Origin: a virus
Reading direction: 5' to 3' (one strand)
IMG/VR virus record: IMGVR_UViG_3300025070_002617
Coordinates: 1-22,833 of that record
DNA length: 22,833 bases
The notes under the pieces: generated by a model
The model's input: only the letters and a program-made list of their open reading frames with translations
What the model was told of the DNA's origin: nothing
The model's database searches: none
Program-made: the position numbers and the translations under genes
Part shown: positions 1 through 4,760 of the stretch, in pieces
Position numbering within the stretch: position 1 is the stretch's first letter
How the letters are laid out: the number at the start of each line of letters is the position of its first letter

Positions 1-1
1 A

Positions 2-55
2 ATAAAATCCAAAAAGTTAGACGACTACATATTTCAGGACTATGAAGAAAAGTGA
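2..55 (+). CDS. C-terminal end of an upstream gene (partial)
   Basis: Frame 2 is open from the window edge to a TGA at 53-55 and encodes an acidic/lysine-rich tail ending DYEEK. The composition suits a phage protein better than the other two frames. Only 17 residues are visible, so no function can be given. The stop directly abuts the GTG start of the next gene in the same frame, so the two reading frames are separated only by this TGA. Confidence 0.4.
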   Translation: MKSKKLDDYIFQDYEEK

Positions 56-484
56 GTGTGTGACTACGAGAACCCCTGGTTGTTTAAAGGTGAACCCTTT
101 ACCGGCGATCTTATTGGGGATAACTTTGGCTTTGTTTATCTCATTACCAATAAGTCAAACAAACGACAATACATTGGGAGAAAGTATTTTTGGTCCTTTA
201 GAACCCCTAAAGGAAAGAAGCGTAAGGTAAAACAAGAATCCGATTGGAAAAAATACTATGGTTCATGTCCCGAATTAAAAGAGGATGTGAATCTTTTTGG
301 TAAGAATAAATTCTCTAGAGAGATACTTTCCTTACACGATACCAAAGGTCAGACTAACTTTGAGGAGACACGTCAGTTGTTTCTGAACGAGGTTCTGTCT
401 CAGCGGTTGACAGATGAGACACCCCTGTACTACAATTCGAATATCCTTGGACGGTACTACCGAAAGGATTACTACAATAAATAA
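56..484 (+). CDS. GIY-YIG domain endonuclease-like protein
   Basis: A 142-residue protein with a GIY-YIG nuclease core. Residues 25-31 (GFVYLIT) match the GIY strand and residues 39-41 (YIG, followed by RK) match the YIG strand, with the usual short spacing. A basic stretch (about 51-59) and a conserved-looking SDWKKYYGS segment (62-70) follow. Proteins that begin with an NPW segment before this core recur in T4-like cyanophages. The family cuts DNA, often as homing or repair-type nucleases. No separate DNA-binding domain (zinc finger or NUMOD) is evident, so homing is not demonstrated. The start is GTG: a stop lies immediately upstream in frame, and the ATG at 42 is in another frame. A late box overlaps the end of this gene. 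Confidence 0.72.
   Translation: MCDYENPWLFKGEPFTGDLIGDNFGFVYLITNKSNKRQYIGRKYFWSFRTPKGKKRKVKQESDWKKYYGSCPELKEDVNLFGKNKFSREILSLHDTKGQTNFEETRQLFLNEVLSQRLTDETPLYYNSNILGRYYRKDYYNK
476..483 (+). promoter_or_regulatory. T4-type late promoter box AATAAATA
   Basis: AATAAATA is one base from the T4 late consensus TATAAATA. It overlaps the TAA of the GIY-YIG gene and ends 29 nt before the ATG at 513. The preceding bases make TACAATAAATA, so a -10-like TACAAT (473-478) is fused to it, but I see no good -35 at 16-18 nt. Confidence 0.6.
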
Positions 485-512
485 ACTTTACTTGAATTTC
501 GCAATTATTTCG

Positions 513-1118
513 ATGTCTAGAAAATTTCTTACTGGTCTGACTATTTCAGCAACACTACTTGGTAGTGCGTGTGTCGCTGCAAAAACTGATGACACAGTGG
601 TAAAAGAAAATGTTGTGACAGCAGAATATGACCCAGTTGTGATTGTTGAGGTTGAGAAAGAATGGAAATGTCCTACATGTTCACCTAATGAACAATATGT
701 TCTTACAAAACTTCAAGAATATACAATTATCAAAGATCGTAATGCCCTTGCTACGATCATGGGTAACATCAAGCAGGAGAGTAAGTTCATCCCTAACATC
801 TGTGAGGGTGGTGCTCGCGTCTCTTACACTGAATGTAAGTCTGGTGGATTTGGTTTGATTCAGTGGACTAGTATTGGTCGTTACAGAGGACTTGGAAACT
901 TCTGTGCTAAATATCAATGTGATCCATCTTCTCTAGAAGGTCAAGTTCGCTGGATGGTTAACGAACCAATCTTCCAAACAAATCTTCCTGTATTTGAAGG
1001 GCACGATCAAAGTATATCTTATTACATGCGTCCTGCATATAGATGGTTGGGGTGGGGTATCAAAGGATATCGTGAACAATATGCTTACGATTATAGTAAA
1101 AAAATGGTACTGGTTTGA
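513..1118 (+). CDS. Exported phage tail-lysozyme-like muralytic protein
   Basis: A 201-residue protein. Residues 1-23 look like a Sec signal peptide: MSRK, then a hydrophobic stretch, then SACVAA before KTDD. Cys20 sits in a poor lipobox, so signal peptidase I cleavage after Ala23 is more likely than lipoprotein processing. Residues about 75-180 match the phage tail lysozyme fold: GNIKQESKF at 84-92, with Glu89 as the likely catalytic acid, and GGFGLIQWTSIGR at 111-123. Many Cys residues (53, 56, 97, 108, 131, 136) could form disulfides outside the cytoplasm. The ATG at 513 is chosen over the in-frame ATG at 414 because the longer form overlaps the nuclease gene and would bury the signal peptide. 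The late box at 476 suggests late expression, as expected for lysis or virion entry. Confidence 0.75.
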   Translation: MSRKFLTGLTISATLLGSACVAAKTDDTVVKENVVTAEYDPVVIVEVEKEWKCPTCSPNEQYVLTKLQEYTIIKDRNALATIMGNIKQESKFIPNICEGGARVSYTECKSGGFGLIQWTSIGRYRGLGNFCAKYQCDPSSLEGQVRWMVNEPIFQTNLPVFEGHDQSISYYMRPAYRWLGWGIKGYREQYAYDYSKKMVLV

Positions 1119-1121
1119 TTT

Positions 1122-1829
1122 ATGCTTGTAGACAATTCTTTAGTATTTGATAATACAGTTTTTGAAATAAACGAAGACCCAATAATTACTACGATCGATA
1201 CAGAAATTGCTAAGATAACAACAATTGATAACTTTTATAAGGACATAGATGGGGTTATATCACAACTTCCAAAAATGCCTATAAGTTTAATCTGGGAACA
1301 ACCAGATAACAACAAAACTTTTATTGATGCAAGAAAAGTATACAAATCAAATATGCGTGGGACAACACTTCCATATGCATTTGATGGGTCATTACATATA
1401 TTGTTGTCAAATATCATTGAGTTTCCTCCAGAAAGAATGGATGTCAGTAAAGAATTTACTGTGAATTGTTTTTCATTTACTGAAGAATTTGAACCATTTC
1501 TAAAGGATAATTGGTATGGGTGTCATCGAGACGATCATGATATTCTCCCTAGGGATGGTGTTTCTGCTACAGGTCAAATCGCTATTGTGGTTTTTCTAAA
1601 TGAACACTATGAGGAAGGTGAAGGAATGAACTTCTATGACGTTCCACCGGGTGTAAAAACTAACATTCGTTGTAAAAAATCTGAAGTTAAACAGATACAT
1701 AGTGTGCAGGGTAAAAAGAATCGTGCAGTTATTTTCGACTCTCAGTTTCCTCATGGACAACATACGCCAACGAGTCAGTTCAAGGACGAGATGAGATACA
1801 CTCAAGTTATTTTTGTTCCATTGTATTGA
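1122..1829 (+). CDS. 2OG-Fe(II) oxygenase-like protein
   Basis: A 235-residue protein starting 3 nt after the lysozyme stop. The C-terminal half has the ligand pattern of 2-oxoglutarate/Fe(II) dioxygenases: H135-x-D137 (CHRDD), a distal histidine at 211 or 214 (FPHGQHTP) and Arg225 (MRYTQVIF), which could bind 2-oxoglutarate. It resembles the DUF6445-type oxygenase-like proteins. The N-terminal 100 residues carry no motif I recognise. Such proteins are frequent in T4-like cyanophages and their substrates are mostly unknown. No sequence feature points to a substrate here. Its stop is followed within 2 nt by the hairpin that contains the tRNA promoter. Confidence 0.65.
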   Translation: MLVDNSLVFDNTVFEINEDPIITTIDTEIAKITTIDNFYKDIDGVISQLPKMPISLIWEQPDNNKTFIDARKVYKSNMRGTTLPYAFDGSLHILLSNIIEFPPERMDVSKEFTVNCFSFTEEFEPFLKDNWYGCHRDDHDILPRDGVSATGQIAIVVFLNEHYEEGEGMNFYDVPPGVKTNIRCKKSEVKQIHSVQGKKNRAVIFDSQFPHGQHTPTSQFKDEMRYTQVIFVPLY

Positions 1830-1834
1830 TACCC

Positions 1835-1863
1835 TTGACACCAGTCAGGGTTTACCCTATACT
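1835..1863 (+). promoter_or_regulatory. Sigma70-type promoter for the tRNA cluster
   Basis: TTGACA (1835-1840), a 17-nt spacer and TATACT (1858-1863), giving a start near 1870. The -35 lies inside a hairpin, 1831-1851: ACCCT, bulged T, GAC, loop ACCA, GTC, AGGGT. A second palindrome, AGGGTTTACCCT (1847-1858), fills the spacer up to the -10. The hairpin begins right after the stop of the oxygenase gene and is followed by only three T residues, so any terminator activity would be weak. Confidence 0.82.
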
Positions 1864-1868
1864 ATAAA

Positions 1869-1933
1869 AGTGGTTGAGAGACCACTGCTGTGACCCCCTT
1901 GGTAGTTCAGGGTTAGAGGCGATAGGAACTACC
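1869..1933 (+). other. Structured leader of the tRNA transcript
   Basis: Two perfect stem-loops lie between the predicted start and tRNA-Arg. One is AGTGGT-TGAGAG-ACCACT at 1869-1886, at the 5' end of the RNA. The other pairs GGTAGTTC (1901-1908) with GAACTACC (1926-1933) around a 17-nt loop. Part of the second element (TAGTTCAGGGTTAGAGG) resembles a tRNA D-arm, but no full cloverleaf can be drawn. It could be a processing signal, a tRNA remnant or a small RNA. Confidence 0.5.
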
Positions 1934-1937
1934 CCAC

Positions 1938-2011
1938 GGGTCAGTAGCTCAGATGGATAGAGCAATTCACTTCTAATGAATTGGTCGGGGGTTCGAGTCC
2001 CTCCTGACCCG
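1938..2011 (+). tRNA. tRNA-Arg (TCT)
   Basis: A full cloverleaf: acceptor GGGTCAG/CTGACCC, D-stem GCTC/GAGC, anticodon stem ATTCA/TGAAT, and loop CTTCTAA with anticodon TCT at 1972-1974. The T-arm is GGGGG-TTCGAGT-CCCTC and the discriminator is G2011. CCA is not encoded. It reads AGA, a codon used often by the AT-rich genes in this window. Confidence 0.95.
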
Positions 2012-2015
2012 TCAT

Positions 2016-2088
2016 TGGCCTATAGCTCAGTTGGTAGAGCACGGAGCTGTTAACTCTGTTGTCCTAGGTTCGAGTCCTAGTGGGCCAG
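2016..2088 (+). tRNA. tRNA-Asn (GTT)
   Basis: A cloverleaf with acceptor TGGCCTA/TGGGCCA (one T-G pair), D-stem GCTC/GAGC, anticodon stem CGGAG/CTCTG, anticodon GTT at 2049-2051, T-loop TTCGAGT and discriminator G. CCA is not encoded. Only four bases separate it from tRNA-Arg, so the two are co-transcribed. Confidence 0.95.
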
Positions 2089-2091
2089 TTA

Positions 2092-2163
2092 GCTCGAATA
2101 GTTCAGAGGTAGAACACTTGATTTACATTCAAGTTGTCGGGGGTTCGATCCCCTCTTCGAGCA
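2092..2163 (+). tRNA. tRNA-Val (TAC)
   Basis: A cloverleaf with acceptor GCTCGAA/TTCGAGC, D-stem GTTC/GAAC, anticodon stem CTTGA/TCAAG, anticodon TAC at 2124-2126, T-loop TTCGATC and discriminator A. CCA is not encoded. It is three bases downstream of tRNA-Asn and is the last member of the cluster. Confidence 0.94.
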
Positions 2164-2185
2164 TGTCGTATCAATCTAATGAATC

Positions 2186-2434
2186 ATGTTAGTTATCAGA
2201 TGCAAAAATTGTAATGTAGAACTTACGAGTTCTCCAAAGACTCAGGTCTGCGGTTGTTCAAATAACACCACACTCACTGATGATAAGATTTCTGCTGTTG
2301 ATTTATCTAGAGTGTTGATTATATCTAACAATAAACTTGATGATAGTCATGATGTACTGACTGCAGCAGACTTGATGTATCAGGAACAAAGACGTAGACG
2401 TAAGGTAAAGAGACTTGACTTTGAGGTGAGATGA
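2186..2434 (+). CDS. Small zinc-ribbon-like protein
   Basis: An 82-residue protein with four cysteines near its N-terminus (C6, C9, C22, C24; pattern CxxC-x12-CxC), which suggests a metal-binding knuckle. The C-terminus is basic (EQRRRRKVKRL, about 67-77), consistent with nucleic-acid contact. I recall similar short proteins in cyanophages annotated as hypothetical, and no function is known to me. It lies 22 nt after tRNA-Val with no promoter of its own, so it probably reads from the tRNA promoter, and it overlaps the next gene by 4 nt. Confidence 0.65.
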   Translation: MLVIRCKNCNVELTSSPKTQVCGCSNNTTLTDDKISAVDLSRVLIISNNKLDDSHDVLTAADLMYQEQRRRRKVKRLDFEVR

Positions 2435-2994
2435 TATTTAAGGAATTACATAAGAACGTCTTTCATGTTAATAATGTTTTCCCTACGGAAATGTTTTTAC
2501 GAGTTGGTGATGAGTTTAATCCCATAAACAACCACTGGATCTTTGATAAAGAATCGTCATATGATGATGGGAATAGTTCTATTAGAGGCAAAATAGTAAA
2601 AAGTTCTAGTTTCATGGGTGACAATCTCGTTCTCATTAACATAGGAATGTATGTAAAGCTGAAAGCTGAAAAACATCTAAGACAAAAATTAAAACTAATC
2701 AAAGTAAATACCAACATTCAATATTCTGGCATGCATTCTATCTTTCATAAAGACGGTCCATTGGATAATCCATCGGATTCACTATGGACATTTGTGATAT
2801 TTTGTCAATCAAATTGGAACACAATCTGGGGCGGAGAGTTCTGTTGTAATGTAGGTGACGAATATGTTTATGTCCCATACATTCCTAATAACGGATGTTT
2901 ATTTGATTGTAGGAATGACCATACCGGTTTTGCACCCAATAACTTAACATCAAAACCCAGACTGTCATTGGCATATACTTTTCTAGAGACTTGA
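2431..2994 (+). CDS. 2OG-Fe(II) oxygenase superfamily protein
   Basis: A 187-residue protein with the double-stranded beta-helix ligand set. H106-x-D108 (FHKDG) is followed by WGGEF (133-137), a distal His164 in NDHTGF and Arg177 in PRLSLAYTF, which would hold 2-oxoglutarate. Length and spacing fit the small prolyl-hydroxylase-like oxygenases common in marine T4-like phages. The substrate is unknown. It differs clearly in sequence from the oxygenase-like protein at 1122, so the two are not a recent duplication. It starts in an ATGA overlap with the zinc-ribbon gene, and its stop overlaps the -35 of the next promoter. Confidence 0.72.
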   Translation: MIFKELHKNVFHVNNVFPTEMFLRVGDEFNPINNHWIFDKESSYDDGNSSIRGKIVKSSSFMGDNLVLINIGMYVKLKAEKHLRQKLKLIKVNTNIQYSGMHSIFHKDGPLDNPSDSLWTFVIFCQSNWNTIWGGEFCCNVGDEYVYVPYIPNNGCLFDCRNDHTGFAPNNLTSKPRLSLAYTFLET

Positions 2995-3019
2995 CTTTGA
3001 AGTCAGGTAACGATACAAT
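2991..3019 (+). promoter_or_regulatory. Sigma70-type promoter with palindrome at -35
   Basis: TTGACT (2991-2996), a 17-nt spacer and TACAAT (3014-3019). A perfect inverted repeat, TGACTT-TG-AAGTCA (2992-3005), overlaps the -35 and is a candidate operator. The last three bases of the -10 are also the first three of the late box at 3017-3024. Confidence 0.7.
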
Positions 3020-3024
3020 AAATA
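3017..3024 (+). promoter_or_regulatory. T4-type late promoter box AATAAATA
   Basis: AATAAATA is fused to the -10 of the promoter above, giving TACAATAAATA. It ends 17 nt before the ATG of the antitoxin-like gene. Confidence 0.6.
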
Positions 3025-3041
3025 AATCAACTACAAATGTG

Positions 3042-3218
3042 ATGATGGAAGTCTTTACTGTAAAAGAGTATCAAGATCGTTGGGATGAGTTGATGGAAAG
3101 AGTGGAGAATGGGGAGACTTTTGGTATAGTCAATGAGGATGGACAGGCTGCCGTGATGATGCCTGCTGATGACGAGACTATGCGAATATACACAGAGAAT
3201 AACAACGAAGCTTCTTAG
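3042..3218 (+). CDS. Phd/YefM-like antitoxin-family protein (orphan)
   Basis: A 58-residue protein (or 57 from the second ATG at 3045). The pattern VFTVKEYQDRWDELMERVENGE followed by FGIVNEDGQAAVMMPAD fits the N-terminal fold of Phd/YefM antitoxins: a first strand, a helix with a conserved RVENGE turn, then a GxAAVM strand. In this family that fold dimerises and binds palindromes in its own promoter, while a C-terminal tail blocks the toxin. Here the tail is only about 18 residues and no toxin gene follows, because the next element is a tRNA 10 nt downstream. It may act as a regulator or as an antitoxin against a host toxin; that is inference. The longer reading from TTG at 2991 is rejected because that codon is part of the -35. 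Confidence 0.62.
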   Translation: MMEVFTVKEYQDRWDELMERVENGETFGIVNEDGQAAVMMPADDETMRIYTENNNEAS

Positions 3219-3228
3219 GCTTCTATTT

Positions 3229-3301
3229 GCTTCTTTAGCAATCCGGTGAATGCACCGATCTCATAAATCGGCTAAGGTGGGTCCGACTCCCACAAGAAGC
3301 A
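3229..3301 (+). tRNA. tRNA with CAT anticodon (Met or Ile2)
   Basis: Acceptor GCTTCTT (3229-3235) pairs with AAGAAGC (3294-3300) and A3301 is the discriminator. The anticodon stem is CCGAT/ATCGG and the loop CTCATAA has CAT at 3262-3264. The T-stem is GTGGG/CCCAC. Two features are unusual: the D-stem has only three pairs (GCA/TGC), and the T-loop is TCCGACT, with C where T55 is expected. The G1-C72 pair argues against an initiator tRNA. Elongator Met and lysidine-modified Ile2 cannot be told apart by eye. CCA is not encoded. It is probably co-transcribed with the antitoxin-like gene. Confidence 0.82.
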
Positions 3302-3303
3302 TT

Positions 3304-3356
3304 GAGGTCAGTTCGCAGACTGTCCTCTTGACTCTTACAGTCAAAACCCTTATAAT
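3304..3356 (+). promoter_or_regulatory. Hairpin plus sigma70-type promoter
   Basis: TTGACT (3328-3333), a 17-nt spacer and TATAAT (3351-3356), giving a start near 3363. The -35 is the left arm of a perfect inverted repeat, TTGACT-CTTAC-AGTCAA (3328-3344). Directly before it is an imperfect hairpin, 3304-3327 (GAGG and CAGT pairing with ACTG and CCTC, one T/T mismatch), abutting the tRNA 3' end; it could help tRNA maturation or weakly terminate. It drives the gene at 3379. Confidence 0.8.
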
Positions 3357-3378
3357 ACTAAGGTCAACAATCAAGACA

Positions 3379-3591
3379 ATGACTATTACTTCTAAGTTCA
3401 AAAAAGACATCACAACTCTTCGGTCTGCAGCCAATGGGGAATTCTTCCTTGACGTAAAGAATCCAAAACTTTACAAGAAGGTTCGTAAATTTTATGAGAA
3501 TGATGGTGTAACTTTTTCGGGTGATCCTCTCGACGATTATGACATTCTCATTGATTGTATTGCAGAAGATCTTGAAAGTGTGGAAGTATGA
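3379..3591 (+). CDS. Small conserved cyanophage-type protein, function unknown
   Basis: A 70-residue protein. It has a Lys-rich helical start (TSKFKKDITTLRSAANGEFF), then KNPKLYKKVRKFY, and an acidic C-terminal half (DPLDDYDILIDCIAEDLESVEV). I recall close relatives as a recurrent short hypothetical protein in T4-like cyanophages. No catalytic motif, signal peptide or membrane segment is visible. The ATG at 3379 is chosen because it lies 16 nt after the predicted transcription start; the longer open frame would run through the promoter and the tRNA. It overlaps the next gene by 4 nt. Confidence 0.75.
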   Translation: MTITSKFKKDITTLRSAANGEFFLDVKNPKLYKKVRKFYENDGVTFSGDPLDDYDILIDCIAEDLESVEV

Positions 3592-3863
3592 ACGATTTAG
3601 ATCCTAAGTCTGTTGAGACGACCGAGACTATTATTATTCATGAACGGTTTCCTTATCGTTTTGTTCAAAAGGGGTATATTCAACTGAATGGTAAACCCGA
3701 TTTTCGTTTACAAAAGGCAGACGGGTATACTAAAAAGTACTCTGACATCTATTTGTTTGATAACGGAGAGCAACTTCTTCTTGCTATTGAAGACAAAGAA
3801 TATCCTAAGTGGCTTGATCCTGATGATGTACCTTGTTATGTAAGGGATAGAGTTTCCAGATAA
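3588..3863 (+). CDS. Small protein, function unknown
   Basis: A 91-residue protein beginning in an ATGA overlap with the preceding gene, so probably translationally coupled to it. The pattern FPYRFVQKGYIQLNGKPDFRLQKADGYTKKY, then a short YLFDNGEQLLLAIEDKEYP strand region, suggests a small beta-rich fold. No known catalytic or binding motif is evident. No signal peptide or membrane helix is present. I do not recognise a function. Confidence 0.65.
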   Translation: MNDLDPKSVETTETIIIHERFPYRFVQKGYIQLNGKPDFRLQKADGYTKKYSDIYLFDNGEQLLLAIEDKEYPKWLDPDDVPCYVRDRVSR

Positions 3864-3864
3864 T

Positions 3865-3872
3865 AATAAATA
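3865..3872 (+). promoter_or_regulatory. T4-type late promoter box AATAAATA
   Basis: AATAAATA begins 1 nt after the stop codon of the 3588 gene and ends 21 nt before the ATG at 3894. No matching -35 is present, so this would be a late-only promoter. Confidence 0.65.
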
Positions 3873-3893
3873 GAACAGATTTGTATTTCGATT

Positions 3894-4148
3894 ATGTCTA
3901 GTAGAAAAACATCAGATACTGGAGCATATATGTCTCAGTATGACCAGGAAGTAGAAACCAGACTTAAGGCTCTTGAGACTGGGGTCAAGAAGGTTGGAGA
4001 AGAAGTTCAAAAAAAGAATTCTGCCCCTGCCGCTCCTGCTCCTGCTCCGGTTAGTGGTGATCTAGAAGCCAAAGTAGACTTGCTAATTAGTATTCTAAAA
4101 CAGGCACCTGGTCTTAATATTGAAAAACTGTCTAAAGGTAAACTCTGA
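3894..4148 (+). CDS. Coiled-coil protein with Ala-Pro linker, possible virion component
   Basis: An 84-residue protein in three parts. Residues 14-41 form a likely coiled coil (YDQEVETRLKALETGVKKVG and onward). Residues 43-55 are an Ala/Pro-rich flexible linker (SAPAAPAPAPVSG). Residues 56-84 form a second helix (LEAKVDLLISILKQ) and a basic tail. The late box upstream and this helix-linker-helix design suit a minor structural or assembly protein, but nothing in the sequence proves it. It ends the transcription unit, with an intrinsic terminator 53 nt downstream. Confidence 0.62.
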   Translation: MSSRKTSDTGAYMSQYDQEVETRLKALETGVKKVGEEVQKKNSAPAAPAPAPVSGDLEAKVDLLISILKQAPGLNIEKLSKGKL

Positions 4149-4201
4149 TATGAGTTTCTTGCTTCTCTAAAGAGCAAGTGGCGCGGCATGAACCCTATAC
4201 T

Positions 4202-4230
4202 AGGAGGTCTTGACAAAGGCCTCCTTTTTT
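4202..4230 (+). terminator. Intrinsic terminator that contains a promoter -35
   Basis: AGGAGGTCTT (4202-4211) pairs with AAGGCCTCCT (4216-4225) as a 10-bp stem with one T-G pair and a GACA loop, followed by a T tract to 4230. The apex of the hairpin spells TTGACA, the -35 of the next promoter. It separates the 3379-4148 unit from the glycan island. Confidence 0.85.
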
Positions 4231-4238
4231 AATACAAT
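4210..4238 (+). promoter_or_regulatory. Sigma70-type promoter of the glycan island, nested in the terminator
   Basis: TTGACA (4210-4215), a 17-nt spacer and TACAAT (4233-4238), giving a start near 4245, about 20 nt before the first island gene. The -35 sits at the hairpin tip and the T tract fills the spacer. No late box is seen here. Confidence 0.8.
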
Positions 4239-4265
4239 ACATAGAGAGATATTGTAATTATTCAT

Positions 4266-4760
4266 ATGAAGATTGGTTTTAATTGTAGTTCCTTTGACTT
4301 GTTTCATGCAGGACATGTGACAATGTTGAAGATGGAAAAAGAACTATGTGATTATCTTGTAGTTGCTCTTCAGGTTGATCCTACTATTGATAGACCTGGT
4401 ATCAAAAACAAACCCACTCAGAGTGTGTACGAGAGGTATGTACAACTCCAAGGTTGTAAGTATGTTGATGAGATCTTGGTATATGAAACCGAAGATGATC
4501 TTATTAATCTTATCAAAACTCAAACACTCGACATTAGATTCTTGAGTGAAGAGTATAAGGACAGAGATTTCACAGGAAAACAATACTGTATTGATAATAA
4601 TATTGAACTACATTATCATTTAAGACGACATAAGTATTCTTCGACTGAACTTAGGAATAGAGTTTATACTTTGGAGAATGCAAAAAGAACTGAATTAGTT
4701 CCGGGAGAAGTATTTGACCAATATTCACCAGAACTTCTTAACAAGTATGAGAAATCATGA
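4266..4760 (+). CDS. Cytidylyltransferase-family nucleotidyltransferase (TagD/RfaE-like)
   Basis: A 164-residue protein with the HxGH nucleotidyltransferase signature at 14-17 (FDLFHAGHVTML), an ERYVQLQGCKYVDEILVY segment (about 56-73) and a C-terminal YSSTELR (124-130). The last matches the (S/T)T-x-L-R element that contacts the nucleotide in glycerol-3-phosphate cytidylyltransferases and ADP-heptose synthases. The reaction is expected to be transfer of CMP or AMP to a phosphorylated polyol or sugar, with pyrophosphate released. The acceptor cannot be read from the sequence. It is the first gene of the island and overlaps rmlB by 4 nt. It does not have the fold or motifs of RmlA, so it does not supply dTDP-glucose. 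Confidence 0.8.
   Translation: MKIGFNCSSFDLFHAGHVTMLKMEKELCDYLVVALQVDPTIDRPGIKNKPTQSVYERYVQLQGCKYVDEILVYETEDDLINLIKTQTLDIRFLSEEYKDRDFTGKQYCIDNNIELHYHLRRHKYSSTELRNRVYTLENAKRTELVPGEVFDQYSPELLNKYEKS

Noticed and set aside
42-230. 62-residue open frame starting with the first ATG of the window
   Set aside because: It overlaps the GIY-YIG frame, has no recognisable domain and is a shadow; the frame starting at GTG 56 carries the nuclease motifs.
414-512. Longer N-terminus for the lysozyme-like gene
   Set aside because: It would overlap the nuclease gene by 71 nt and push the signal peptide inside the protein; the late box at 476 and the ATG at 513 fit better.
2991-3041. TTG start for the antitoxin-like gene
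   Set aside because: The TTG is part of the -35 hexamer, and the predicted transcript begins after 3019, so these codons would not be transcribed.
3229-3301. Initiator tRNA-fMet
   Set aside because: Positions 1 and 72 form a G-C pair, whereas bacterial initiators have a mismatch there; the anticodon stem also lacks the three G-C pairs of initiators.
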